64,000 bases of DNA. It comes from Actinernus sp. WN-2022 (taxonomy: Eukaryota; Cnidaria; Anthozoa; Actiniaria; Actinernidae). The translations under genes were made by a program, and so were the position numbers. The stretch covers positions 25,975,036-26,039,035 of the forward strand of contig JAOWCC010001501.1 of assembly GCA_030867875.1 (NCBI GenBank), given 5' to 3'. A model generated the notes under the pieces. The model ran no database searches, was not told the DNA's origin, and saw only the letters and a program-made list of their open reading frames with translations. Positions 50,492 to 58,445 of this stretch are shown here, piece after piece. Position 1 is the first letter of the stretch. Each line of letters begins with the position of its first letter.

Positions 50492-52309
50492 ATGACAGAC
50501 GCATGGCGGCAGTTCAAGTACCTATTTCCTAATGCCGTACTTAGTTGGTTCGAATCTACTTCCGATAATGTTAATTTCATCGATCGGGGATTGTCTCATC
50601 GTGTGTTCACGGAGGAAGGTCCTCCTACTAAGACGGAAGGTGGTAAATTGATGGGGTGGCTTGGTCGCACTGGTAAGGCTCTTGATATAGCACTTGGTGG
50701 TAAGTCAGTTTACAAGAGCGTACTATTCGCGCGGGAACACGAAGGTCTTTCCAAACGCGATTGGATAGAAGAAAACGATAAGATCGCAACGTTGAATGCC
50801 GATCTGTTGGCGAAGTTCAAGAAACGATACCCACATGCAGATCTTCACAAGTTCTATCCCTCTACGGAAGTGAACGGTCCAGGCAAATATTCGACGAGTA
50901 TTTGGTTTCGAGATGGAGATTCTAGCTATGTCGTTTACGGCGACGATATCTCTAAGCTACCTGCAGTCACTCAAAGACGCATCGATAATGCGTTGTGGGA
51001 TGTGCATAGAGGTTTCCCATCTACGTTGACACTAGACAGGAGTGCGAAGTATCCTATTACAGCAGTTCCTTCTACTGGACCGGCACAAGATATCGATCTC
51101 ACTAATCTATGGATATATGCCACCCCAAAGAATAAGTTCAAAGCAGGCGTTCAAAATATATTCAAGGAGACCGTCGTAAAGCATATGACAGCAAATGAGT
51201 CCTACCATTGGTTACATGGTCCGGATTTCCATTATTGGTCTCAACAATTGAATTTCGCAACGTGGTGTGCGACTTCTGGCTGTGGAGTGTCATTGTTTGA
51301 TCCTATTTTCGAAACGTATCCACCAGTCGTGCAGGGGTTCCTACGATTTCACGTTTATTTCACAATACGAAGAATTCTGCATGAACTTGGTGGTGCTCAG
51401 GGAGTTCCTTTACCTGGTAACTCTCATTTCAAGCAAATGGATAACCTCTATAACAAAGCAGCTCTTGAGAAATTGTGCATTGAATTCGGTATATCTCGAA
51501 CACCAGACTTTCGGTGGCACGGAGGTAGGAATAATGGACTAGGAGATATATTCCTTTTGTACCCGGGTCCGACAGGATACGTAAACGTCCATGGAGTCCG
51601 AAGCTATGACAAAGGTGCAACCACATGGCCTCAGAAATATAATTTATTTGCAGACCAAGGAGGTAAGGAGGATCAGGGCGATCTTGTGGCCTTCATTAGG
51701 AACGATGAACATGAAGGAAAGCAATACAATTGGTTTACGCCACCAATCGGAAAAGGTTTGACAGATGCTGGATTGGGTAGGTTGAATAGATCTGTCGAGG
51801 CTTTTGGATATTGCATGCTTGGTGCTCAAGCCGACTTGAACGGATCCATCATAGATAGCCATAACGTCAAAGAAAAGTTTAAGAGCTTAGTCGAAGATGC
51901 TATTCTCGAAAACGACTTAAGGGTGAGCTACAAAAACTATCTTACCGCTATAACGTCAACGCATAAGAGGCTCGAACTAGCAATAGCTGTAGGCGTGCGA
52001 TTATTGCCAAGCGATCTATTGTACTATATTGGTAAGAAAGATGGCTATAGGAATCCAATCCCGAAAGCCACGAAAGATATGATGCTAGGCGTTAACGACA
52101 TCAATGCAGAAGGCAAAGGACACCCACCTCTTCCTATGGAAGGACCATCAGATAAGAAATTGGGGTCGCATCTCAAGACGGCACCAGATAAGAAATCGAT
52201 GCCGCCTCTCGAGACGCACAAGAAACAAGATCCTGGCCCACAACATGAGATTAATCTCGCAGTGACATCCATTGCTGCAGCTGGAATTGCATGGATGTTG
52301 TTTCGTTAA
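50492..52309 (+). CDS. Large conserved Polinton protein, C-terminal anchor
   Basis: 605 residues from the ATG at 50,492; two earlier in-frame Met-like codons fall inside the TATA-like stretch. Visible features: a helical N-terminus ending in a GGKLMGWLGRTGKALDIALG segment; NGPGKYSTSIWFRDGDSSYV; a hydrophobic, Cys- and aromatic-rich centre (LNFATWCATSGCGVSLFDP and RFHVYFTIRRILHELGG); a proline-rich tail from about 545; and a final membrane helix (LAVTSIAAAGIAWMLFR). I believe proteins of this type occur next to capsid genes in other invertebrate Polintons, but I know no function. A tail-anchored virion or membrane-associated protein is the simplest reading. Its stop overlaps that of the convergent gene by four bases (TTAA). 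Confidence 0.7.
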   Translation: MTDAWRQFKYLFPNAVLSWFESTSDNVNFIDRGLSHRVFTEEGPPTKTEGGKLMGWLGRTGKALDIALGGKSVYKSVLFAREHEGLSKRDWIEENDKIATLNADLLAKFKKRYPHADLHKFYPSTEVNGPGKYSTSIWFRDGDSSYVVYGDDISKLPAVTQRRIDNALWDVHRGFPSTLTLDRSAKYPITAVPSTGPAQDIDLTNLWIYATPKNKFKAGVQNIFKETVVKHMTANESYHWLHGPDFHYWSQQLNFATWCATSGCGVSLFDPIFETYPPVVQGFLRFHVYFTIRRILHELGGAQGVPLPGNSHFKQMDNLYNKAALEKLCIEFGISRTPDFRWHGGRNNGLGDIFLLYPGPTGYVNVHGVRSYDKGATTWPQKYNLFADQGGKEDQGDLVAFIRNDEHEGKQYNWFTPPIGKGLTDAGLGRLNRSVEAFGYCMLGAQADLNGSIIDSHNVKEKFKSLVEDAILENDLRVSYKNYLTAITSTHKRLELAIAVGVRLLPSDLLYYIGKKDGYRNPIPKATKDMMLGVNDINAEGKGHPPLPMEGPSDKKLGSHLKTAPDKKSMPPLETHKKQDPGPQHEINLAVTSIAAAGIAWMLFR

Positions 52310-53430
52310 CGTCGTTTGTATTGCTCTATAGTGATCACCACTATTGCTACGATGAATAACCAAACGTTCTGTGCTAGTACTCCCAGAGCTTTACCAGCCA
52401 TGGTAAATATGAAACTCGCAATCGATCCAATCATTCCAGGTAGGATCTGTCCAAGTTTCTTTCCCATTTCTTTTAACAACCCCCCAGTCGTTTTCAAGCC
52501 CTTCTTTACTGCATCTGCTGCTTTATCGATACCAGCCTTTACTGGTTTTGGTACGGATCTCGACAACAGGGAAACTATCGTACTAACGATAGCGCCAATA
52601 GAAGTTACCACTGCAAGAACAGTCATTCCATGCTTTCTAAAAATGTATTTGATCCTTTCACGTAGCGATGTACGTTCTAGTATGGCTTCTTCTTGACGTT
52701 CGAGTAATTCTATTTCGTTATGGATGCGTACTTTCTCTTCCTTAGCCGCTTCCTTCTGGTCCTCAGTTGACGTTGAGCTTAGAAGTATGCTATCTTCTAC
52801 TTTGAGATGTTCGGCGGCCTTTTCTTGACCTTGGATGACTTGTTCTGCTCTTTCTGCATCCGTAGGGCCTAGGGCAAATTTGAGATCCTTACCCATACTT
52901 TGATATCTTTCACCCTTCACTGTGGTCAAAGGTATGGGCTTCTCTTTACTTCCAAGTACGTGAAGATAGATTCTACCCAGTTCCTTATTGGCCTCCCATA
53001 TTCCAGTTATCTCAAGGACTCCTCCACGAGTCCCTACATCCGCATAGTGTTTCCATACAGTATCGAATAGCATTTGTTTCATTTCATCCGATGTGCCTGT
53101 TTTGAAGACTACGCGGCGATCGCTAAATTTCGGATGTTTGATTCTATCCTCATCCATCAATTGCTCTCTAGAAAGGTTCGAGTCGATGAGTTCGTCGAAG
53201 TAATCGTCATCTTCTTTAGAAAACGAGGTTTCCTGATCCTTGGGTCTAGCACCTTCCTTGGAGAAGTCGCGTCTAGTTTTCAGGTTTAATGATTCACTCG
53301 GATCCACATTCGTAGAGTCTGGAAACGCCAATTTCCGCGCTTCTTCGTTGACAGTATCATCGTCATCTTTTCCTCTTTCAGCTTCATCAGTTCTTTCCTC
53401 ATACCTCCCCTCAGTGTCCATGTTAAACAT
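52306..53430 (-). CDS. Coiled-coil, two-helix membrane protein
   Basis: 374 residues from the ATG at 53,430 (an alternative ATG at 53,421 drops three residues). The longer open frame further upstream is antisense to the capsid gene and has no promoter, so I exclude it. The N-terminal ~100 residues are acidic and probably disordered. About 100-200 looks globular (RVVFKTGTSDEMKQMLFDTV...GGVLEITGIWEA). About 215-265 is a coiled coil. Then follow a hydrophobic helix (MTVLAVVTSIGAIVSTIVSL), an amphipathic Lys-rich linker, and a final long hydrophobic region (MIGSIASFIFTMAGKALGVL and VWLFIVAIVVITI). A membrane protein of this build is recurrent in invertebrate Polintons. It shares a divergent promoter with the capsid gene. 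Confidence 0.7.
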   Translation of the reverse strand: MFNMDTEGRYEERTDEAERGKDDDDTVNEEARKLAFPDSTNVDPSESLNLKTRRDFSKEGARPKDQETSFSKEDDDYFDELIDSNLSREQLMDEDRIKHPKFSDRRVVFKTGTSDEMKQMLFDTVWKHYADVGTRGGVLEITGIWEANKELGRIYLHVLGSKEKPIPLTTVKGERYQSMGKDLKFALGPTDAERAEQVIQGQEKAAEHLKVEDSILLSSTSTEDQKEAAKEEKVRIHNEIELLERQEEAILERTSLRERIKYIFRKHGMTVLAVVTSIGAIVSTIVSLLSRSVPKPVKAGIDKAADAVKKGLKTTGGLLKEMGKKLGQILPGMIGSIASFIFTMAGKALGVLAQNVWLFIVAIVVITIEQYKRR

Positions 53431-53455
53431 AACTATATATATAGTTATATTCAAC
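53431..53455. promoter_or_regulatory. Divergent near-palindromic promoter of capsid gene
   Basis: AACTATATATATAGTTATAT occupies almost the whole 25-bp gap between two divergent start codons (53,430 minus; 53,456 plus). Its core is self-complementary, so each gene sees the same TATA-like box 10-20 nt from its ATG. Leaders must be extremely short. Confidence 0.65.
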
Positions 53456-54691
53456 ATGATCTCATCAATATTGGATCCCACACAATCACGAAGAGAGCCT
53501 CGTGCACTCAAGGCTCCACGAGACTTGTATAGGAAAACTTTCACTCGATCATCTGCCAATCCAGGTGAGACTCTATACGTAGAAGTCCCAAAGCTAGCAG
53601 AAGATGTAGTACTAGTACCTGGTAGCTTAGCGCTATTGGGCGACATCGTACTATCTGGTGGACATGCGAATAACAGAGTCGTTTCGAACATTGGACGCTG
53701 CTTGGTCATACGTAGAATCTGTAGGATGGGCGCCGAAACAGTAGAAGACCTTGGTAGGCCAGACCTCCTACAAACGTACTCCGATGTATACCTATCTACG
53801 CAGGAGAGAGAGTCTAGAGTACAACAAGGCATTCAATCAGAGAACGTAAACAAGCTACGATCGAAAGCTGGTGACGCAAGTACTTCGTCTGCTGCAGACA
53901 ACGCGCTCCTAGCTGCATGTGGTTCAAAGTATAGGATTCCATTAGATGTTGACATTCTGACACAACATGGAGTTCTATATCCACATGCCTTAGAAAGTAG
54001 AATTACATTCGAGTTGACTCTAGCGCCTGCCAACGAGGTCGTAATTGGATCGGATACGACGAAGATAGGTACGTACCAACTTACCAACATCCAACTAGAA
54101 TACGAAGCAATCAGGGATGGAACGCTGGCTAGTAGTGCACTTCACAAATACGAAATAGGTGCTGCATTCCTATACAACTACGCTGTTCACTTCAAGACAG
54201 TAGATATCGCTAAAACATCCGATACTTTGATATCTCAAAACATTAATGTTCCACGACGATCCTTTGCTGGACTACTTCTACTATTCATAGATCCACCTAC
54301 CATTGGCACGCGAGATAGTGAAGCATTCTCGAATCCCGATATTTCGAAGGTAGAAGTAGATGTCAACGGGATTCCCAACAGACTCTTTCCAAGCGGCATG
54401 CTTCCCCTAGATTTCTGGGAGGCTGCAAAAGGCTGGTTTGGTACACCCAATACTTCCATGACTCCAAAGAAGTTCTTTGAAAATAGATTCGCTATCCTAA
54501 TCGATTGTCGCACAGCAAAAGATTCCACCGTTCATGGTGATGGCTTGGCACAAACCGGCAGTGGAAAGGACATCGACATTCGCATACATAGAACTGCAAA
54601 GGGAAGTGGAAATGTGAAAATGCACATCTATGTCCTTGCGGATGCTCAGGTCACGATATTGAACAGATCTCTGCAGAGTATATTATACTGA
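53456..54691 (+). CDS. Major capsid protein (double jelly-roll type)
   Basis: 411 residues from the ATG at 53,456, directly behind the TATA-like palindrome. The frame is open further upstream, but that part is antisense to the neighbouring gene. The stretch around 160-200 (KYRIPLDVDILTQHGVLYPH then ALESRITFELTLAPANEVV) matches the IPL-x(n)-YP-x-GL/AL-x(n)-L-x-PA signature of Polinton hexon-type capsid proteins. TYQLTNIQLEYEAI follows, as in that family. The rest is beta-rich. The protein would build the icosahedral shell. It is at the small end for the family. It is first in a head-to-tail run of six plus-strand genes, and its stop overlaps the ATPase start by one base. Confidence 0.85.
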   Translation: MISSILDPTQSRREPRALKAPRDLYRKTFTRSSANPGETLYVEVPKLAEDVVLVPGSLALLGDIVLSGGHANNRVVSNIGRCLVIRRICRMGAETVEDLGRPDLLQTYSDVYLSTQERESRVQQGIQSENVNKLRSKAGDASTSSAADNALLAACGSKYRIPLDVDILTQHGVLYPHALESRITFELTLAPANEVVIGSDTTKIGTYQLTNIQLEYEAIRDGTLASSALHKYEIGAAFLYNYAVHFKTVDIAKTSDTLISQNINVPRRSFAGLLLLFIDPPTIGTRDSEAFSNPDISKVEVDVNGIPNRLFPSGMLPLDFWEAAKGWFGTPNTSMTPKKFFENRFAILIDCRTAKDSTVHGDGLAQTGSGKDIDIRIHRTAKGSGNVKMHIYVLADAQVTILNRSLQSILY

Positions 54692-55314
54692 TGGATTCTC
54701 TCGTAGAGCACATACCATTCAACGCACTCATAGTCGGTCCAACGAATTGTGGGAAGACTGCATTTCTCATAGAACAACTTCGTGGACCATTTCGTGGTAA
54801 GTTCGATTACATAGTACTGATTTGTCCTACGTATGCCCACAACAAAACTTATCGTGGATTTGCAAATCGAGATCCTCATTTCTTCGTCATGTCACCACCG
54901 CAGGATGCCATCGATGCTACTTTGAGTATTTGCGCAACATTTTGGTCAGGTACCAATACTCTATTGATTCTCGATGATTGCGCCGCATCGAAGGACGTCA
55001 AGAAACGAACTGACAAGCTAGTGGACTTAGCCTTTTCTGCACGACATATAGGGCTTTCCGTTTGGGTGCTGTCCCAACAACTAACGAGCATATGTAAACC
55101 CTTCCGTGAGAACGTAGCTATCGTAGTAGCATTCCATACAGCATCGGCCGTAGATGGCAAAAGGATATTTGAGGATTATGGAGGCTCGCAAGAATGCAAA
55201 GAGTTACGAACGATACTTGGATCTCATAAGTTCGCTCGCATGTGCTTCTGTCTCCGCCATCCTTTCGAGGTAGTGTTAGAGCTCCCAGCACCTACAACAT
55301 ATTATCATGGATAA
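54691..55314 (+). CDS. DNA-packaging ATPase (FtsK/A32 type)
   Basis: 207 residues. Walker A GPTNCGKT at residues 16-23, a VLICPTY segment, Walker B LLILDDC at 92-97, and the WVLSQQ sensor-like motif at about 130. Together these are the pattern of the A32-type packaging ATPases shared by Polintons, adintoviruses, virophages and large DNA viruses. It would pump the genome into the capsid. Start and stop overlap the neighbouring genes (TGATG with the capsid gene; 8 bp with the next gene), which points to co-transcription or very tight packing. AGTATATTATACTG immediately precedes the ATG inside the capsid gene's end. Confidence 0.95.
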   Translation: MDSLVEHIPFNALIVGPTNCGKTAFLIEQLRGPFRGKFDYIVLICPTYAHNKTYRGFANRDPHFFVMSPPQDAIDATLSICATFWSGTNTLLILDDCAASKDVKKRTDKLVDLAFSARHIGLSVWVLSQQLTSICKPFRENVAIVVAFHTASAVDGKRIFEDYGGSQECKELRTILGSHKFARMCFCLRHPFEVVLELPAPTTYYHG

Positions 55315-55852
55315 GGAAATACTCGAGATATTCGGTGAGGATGTAACGGGCCCACCAAAAATAGAGAATGCGCATTCCTCTGTAACGGAAGATCGGGAAG
55401 CTCTCTCGATTCTAGCCGTAACTGGTACGACGAAGGAATACCTAGGGAAGAATCTCTCTCTAGGGGACATTTCTAAACTGTCAGACAAAGACGTAGAACG
55501 CTTACATACTAGATACCAGTCCGTCTTAGCAAAACAAATAACAGGGTGTTTAGTAAATAGAGCACTCAGCCTAGTAGTTCGCGTAATCGCATACGTGCTA
55601 CCTATAGATTCTCACCAAGGACTACTGAAGGATCTACAAGAAGACCAATTAATCCGAAATGAGATATCTGCCCTGGCTGGGTCGTTGTCTTACAGAGCAG
55701 GTCCACTTGTAGCGACAACTAGCGCTATGTGTCACATCCTTGCACACTATACGCCAGGGAAAAAGGAGGATGACGAAGTCGACGAATATGAAGTGGATAC
55801 CCCAGAAAGAACCGTAGTACTTGAGGCATATTCATCATTAAAGAATCTTTAG
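55307..55852 (+). CDS. Conserved Polinton protein, unknown function
   Basis: 181 residues, starting 8 bp inside the ATPase gene. The N-terminal part is acidic (MDKEILEIFGEDVTGPP). Residues about 55-150 are helical, with ISKLSDKDVERLHTRYQSVL and QGLLKDLQEDQLIRNEISAL, and include a moderately hydrophobic segment (LVNRALSLVVRVIAYVLPID). The C-terminal tail is acidic. I recognise the overall pattern from other invertebrate Polintons, where it follows the ATPase gene, but know no function. Virion protein or assembly factor are both possible. Confidence 0.65.
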   Translation: MDKEILEIFGEDVTGPPKIENAHSSVTEDREALSILAVTGTTKEYLGKNLSLGDISKLSDKDVERLHTRYQSVLAKQITGCLVNRALSLVVRVIAYVLPIDSHQGLLKDLQEDQLIRNEISALAGSLSYRAGPLVATTSAMCHILAHYTPGKKEDDEVDEYEVDTPERTVVLEAYSSLKNL

Positions 55853-55901
55853 TGTCACACACCTGTTGAACCTCCACATATACCTACTATATCGAAGCAA
55901 G

Positions 55902-56258
55902 ATGGAAGGACAGACGGATCAGATAACTGCGAGTCCACCGACGACTGTACCAACTAAGAAAGGAAAAGATCCAAAGCGCGTTGCAGCAGGAAAATTAGCT
56001 TGGGAGAAGCATACTGCCCGTGCAAAAGAAGCTCAAAGTATGGAGATAGAACGTGAAAATGAACCGTCCAAAGAAGTCTACGTAGAGAAAGGTCGGTTCG
56101 AAAACCTGACTATCCTCACAGTCATCGGTACTGGCGCTACATTGGTTGGCACGTACTTTGCGTACAAGAAGTATGTAGATGGCAACACGCGAGCTGCCGT
56201 CGTTAGCACGACACAACCTGCAGCTCCGGCAAAGTCAACGGCACTAGACATGGAGTAA
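55902..56258 (+). CDS. Small basic, single-helix membrane protein
   Basis: 118 residues from the ATG at 55,902; the open frame extends upstream only from a TTG. A basic KKGKDPKRVAAGKLAWEKHT segment (about 20-40) is a phrase that recurs in small Polinton proteins (an RVAAGK-x-LAE type). A membrane helix follows at about 70-92 (LTILTVIGTGATLVGTYFAY), then KKYVDG and an Ala/Pro-rich tail. TACCTACTATATCG lies 10-25 nt upstream. A role as a DNA-contacting or membrane virion protein is possible; the function is unknown. Confidence 0.65.
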   Translation: MEGQTDQITASPPTTVPTKKGKDPKRVAAGKLAWEKHTARAKEAQSMEIERENEPSKEVYVEKGRFENLTILTVIGTGATLVGTYFAYKKYVDGNTRAAVVSTTQPAAPAKSTALDME

Positions 56259-56295
56259 CTCTTAGAGACTAGAGACCATACTTATATATGTCGAG

Positions 56296-56511
56296 ATGGA
56301 TAAGGAATTGATGAAGACGGCAACCGATGCATCTATAATTGTTGGACTCGCTGCTGGTATTGGGTGGATCGTAAAAAAAACTACCAAGGAATCTATGCTT
56401 AGCGATCCTTCTTCTTCCCTAGTGAATTACGCAAAGTGGACTGCCGTGATACTTGGTAGCTTATACGCAAAGAAATATCTTGAGAAAGAAAAAGAAAAGC
56501 TCAAACTATAA
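56296..56511 (+). CDS. Small two-helix membrane protein
   Basis: 71 residues. A hydrophobic helix at about 11-27 (ASIIVGLAAGIGWIVKK) and a second at about 42-60 (LVNYAKWTAVILGSLYAKKY), then a Lys-rich end. ACTTATATATG sits 10-20 nt before the ATG. Its stop overlaps the next start (TAATG), as elsewhere in this run. Unknown function. Confidence 0.6.
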   Translation: MDKELMKTATDASIIVGLAAGIGWIVKKTTKESMLSDPSSSLVNYAKWTAVILGSLYAKKYLEKEKEKLKL

Positions 56512-56933
56512 TGGCATTAGCAGCAATTGGTATGTCGATCTTCGGCGCTGTTTTGAATGCGACGGCATTTACTGGTGGTGGCATACTAGCTAGAATGTTT
56601 GGAAAGGGTGATGTAGATGTGGAACGAGAGAGACACGATAGGGCCACCGAAAAACTAGCACGTGAGATGAAAGCGTATAGAATCAAACGTCAAGGATTAT
56701 ACGACTATGTACAAGAGCAGGAAGGTCTTGAACGCAAAGCACACAACGATCAAAGAGATACCAACGAAGCCTTAGTGCAATCCGATAAGTTACGTAAAGC
56801 GCTAAAATGGCTCAAAGAGACGAAACCACCCCGCTCTGACTACCAACCCTCAAACAATCAGAAGACTGGCGAGTTGCTCTACGTTGGTGGTGGAATGCTA
56901 GGTGTTGGATACGCTATTAGCAAATGGCTATAG
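56511..56933 (+). CDS. Conserved Polinton membrane protein, GELLYVGGG end
   Basis: 140 residues. An N-terminal hydrophobic, Gly/Ala-rich helix (MALAAIGMSIFGAVLNATAF), a central charged helix with ERERHDRATEKLAREMKAYR and DYVQEQEGLERKAH, then QKTGELLYVGGGMLGVGYAI as a second membrane helix. The RHDxAxEK helix plus the K-x-GELLxVGGG-x(n)-GYA terminus is a combination I recognise from invertebrate Polintons. Function unknown. It is the last gene of the capsid run and is followed directly by the 11-bp tandem array. Confidence 0.7.
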   Translation: MALAAIGMSIFGAVLNATAFTGGGILARMFGKGDVDVERERHDRATEKLAREMKAYRIKRQGLYDYVQEQEGLERKAHNDQRDTNEALVQSDKLRKALKWLKETKPPRSDYQPSNNQKTGELLYVGGGMLGVGYAISKWL

Positions 56934-56945
56934 AAACGTACTAGG

Positions 56946-57295
56946 TACTACTAAGCTACTACTAAGCTACTACTAAGCTACTACTAAGCTACTACTAAGC
57001 TACTACTAAGCTACTACTAAGCTACTACTAAGCTACTACTAAGCTACTACTAAGCTACTACTAAGCTACTACTAAGCTACTACTAAGCTACTACTAAGCT
57101 ACTACTAAGCTACTACTAAGCTACTACTAAGTTACTACTAAGCTACTACTAAGCTACTACTAAGTTACTACTAAGCTACTACTAAGCTACTACTAAGTTA
57201 CTACTAAGCTACTACTAAGCTACTACTAAGCTACTACTAAGCTACTACTAAGTTACTACTAAGCTACTACTAAGCTACTACTAAGTTACTACTAA
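56946..57295. repeat. 11-bp tandem array in the Polinton
   Basis: About 32 copies of CTACTACTAAG over 350 bp, with a TTACTACTAAG variant at irregular intervals. It lies exactly between the capsid-run genes and the integrase. Candidate roles include a replication, packaging or recombination site, but it may just be slippage. It ends directly in the A-tract of the hairpin structure. Confidence 0.95.
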
Positions 57296-57374
57296 AAAAA
57301 AAAAAAAAGAAAAAAAAAAAAAGGAAAAAAGAAAGGAATGAGGCCTGGTTCTCATTCTTTTCTTTTTTTTTTTT
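57294..57374. terminator. A-tract, hairpin, T-tract, second copy
   Basis: Long A runs, then GAAAGGAATGAG, loop GCCTGGTT, then CTCATTCTTTTC and a T run. The core GAATGA...TCATTC is the same as at 48,089-48,158, although the loops differ. It lies between the tandem array and the integrase start. Probably a strand-symmetric gene-boundary signal; inferred from recurrence. Confidence 0.5.
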
Positions 57375-57407
57375 CATCTGTTGAAGGTTAGAATGTATAG
57401 ATGTATG

Positions 57408-58445
57408 ATGGATTCTAAACTTGCGAATATCTTCTATGGTCCTATGGGCTATTGGAAAGGTCACTCTGCAATCGGTAAGCTATCGGTAGCAGCGAAAGCA
57501 TCAGAAGACGTAGCTAGGAGTTGGTTGGAAAAGCAATCTATATGGCAAGTATATCTACCACCACCAAAACACATTCCACGACCACATTGGACTGTATCGA
57601 AACCAAATGAAGTCCACCAAGCTGATTTGATATTCTTACCACACGATCGACCTGGGCGTGGACGAAAGCTATACAAGTACGCATTGGTGGTAATCGATGT
57701 AGCTTCTCGATACAAAGAAGCCGAACCTTTAGCATCTAAAGATAGTGGCGAAGTTGCTGCGGCATTCGAACGAATCTACAAGCGTAGTCCACTCGAATGG
57801 CCAAAGACGTTGCAAGTAGATCCTGGTAGAGAATTCATGGGACGTATGTCTGAAACGCTAGAACTACATGGTACGAAAGTTCAACGAGGCGAGGCTGGTA
57901 ATCATAGAGCACAAGGCTTCGTCGAACGAGCAAATAGAACTCTAGCCGAGAGATTGTTTGGGTATCAATATGCACAAGAGATGGTACTTACTTCGGAAGG
58001 ATCAGATGAGCGTAGTAGAGAATGGGTAGTTCGTTTACCAATGGTTATCAAAGCCATGAACAGTGAGGTGACTCGACTTACAGGAAAGGAGCCTTCGAAT
58101 TCTGTAGTGACGCAGCAAGTAGATCTGAAGACTCCTACGTATTCGCGCACCGTTGGATTGAGAGAAGAGCGCCTACCATTCGACGTTCTAGTTCGATATC
58201 TCTATGCACCAGGAGAATTGGAAGGAGGTGAAAAACGTAGAGCTACTGATCCTGTGTGGAGTTTGCAGATATACACCATTTCGCGAAGTGTAGTATCTTC
58301 GGGCCAGCCTGTGCTTTACTACCTTGCGAAGCGAGAAGGGGAGAAGAATGCACCCAAACGTGGATTCGTTCGTGAAGAGCTACAAGTTGTTCCTAGGGAT
58401 ACGGAACTACCACCAAAAGGAATTCTGTTTGTACCCAAGCGCTAG
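57408..58445 (+). CDS. Retroviral-type integrase
   Basis: I choose the ATG at 57,408 (345 residues); other in-frame ATGs at 57,393 and 57,405 would add up to five residues. Catalytic triad: Asp73 (HQADLIFL), Asp138 (LQVDPGREF) and Glu173 (GFVERANRTLAERL), a DD34E arrangement as in Polinton integrases. The N-terminus (FYGPMGYWKGHSAIGKL) fits the family's start. The C-terminus is an SH3/chromo-like tail (KRGFVREELQVVP). It joins element ends to host DNA and creates the short target duplication seen at the termini. Gene ends overlap the DNA polymerase gene tail-to-tail on a shared CTAG. Confidence 0.9.
   Translation: MDSKLANIFYGPMGYWKGHSAIGKLSVAAKASEDVARSWLEKQSIWQVYLPPPKHIPRPHWTVSKPNEVHQADLIFLPHDRPGRGRKLYKYALVVIDVASRYKEAEPLASKDSGEVAAAFERIYKRSPLEWPKTLQVDPGREFMGRMSETLELHGTKVQRGEAGNHRAQGFVERANRTLAERLFGYQYAQEMVLTSEGSDERSREWVVRLPMVIKAMNSEVTRLTGKEPSNSVVTQQVDLKTPTYSRTVGLREERLPFDVLVRYLYAPGELEGGEKRRATDPVWSLQIYTISRSVVSSGQPVLYYLAKREGEKNAPKRGFVREELQVVPRDTELPPKGILFVPKR

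Noticed and set aside
53240..53455. N-terminal extension of the capsid frame (72 extra residues)
   Set aside because: This part is the exact antisense of the neighbouring membrane-protein gene. The near-palindromic TATA-like box and an ATG at 53,456 mark the real start.
53431..53832. N-terminal extension of the minus-strand membrane-protein frame
   Set aside because: It is antisense to the capsid gene. The ATG at 53,430 follows the shared promoter directly.
56946..57295. CRISPR or telomere-like array
   Set aside because: Simple head-to-tail 11-bp tandem repeat without spacers. The unit is not a known telomere repeat and the position is internal to the Polinton.
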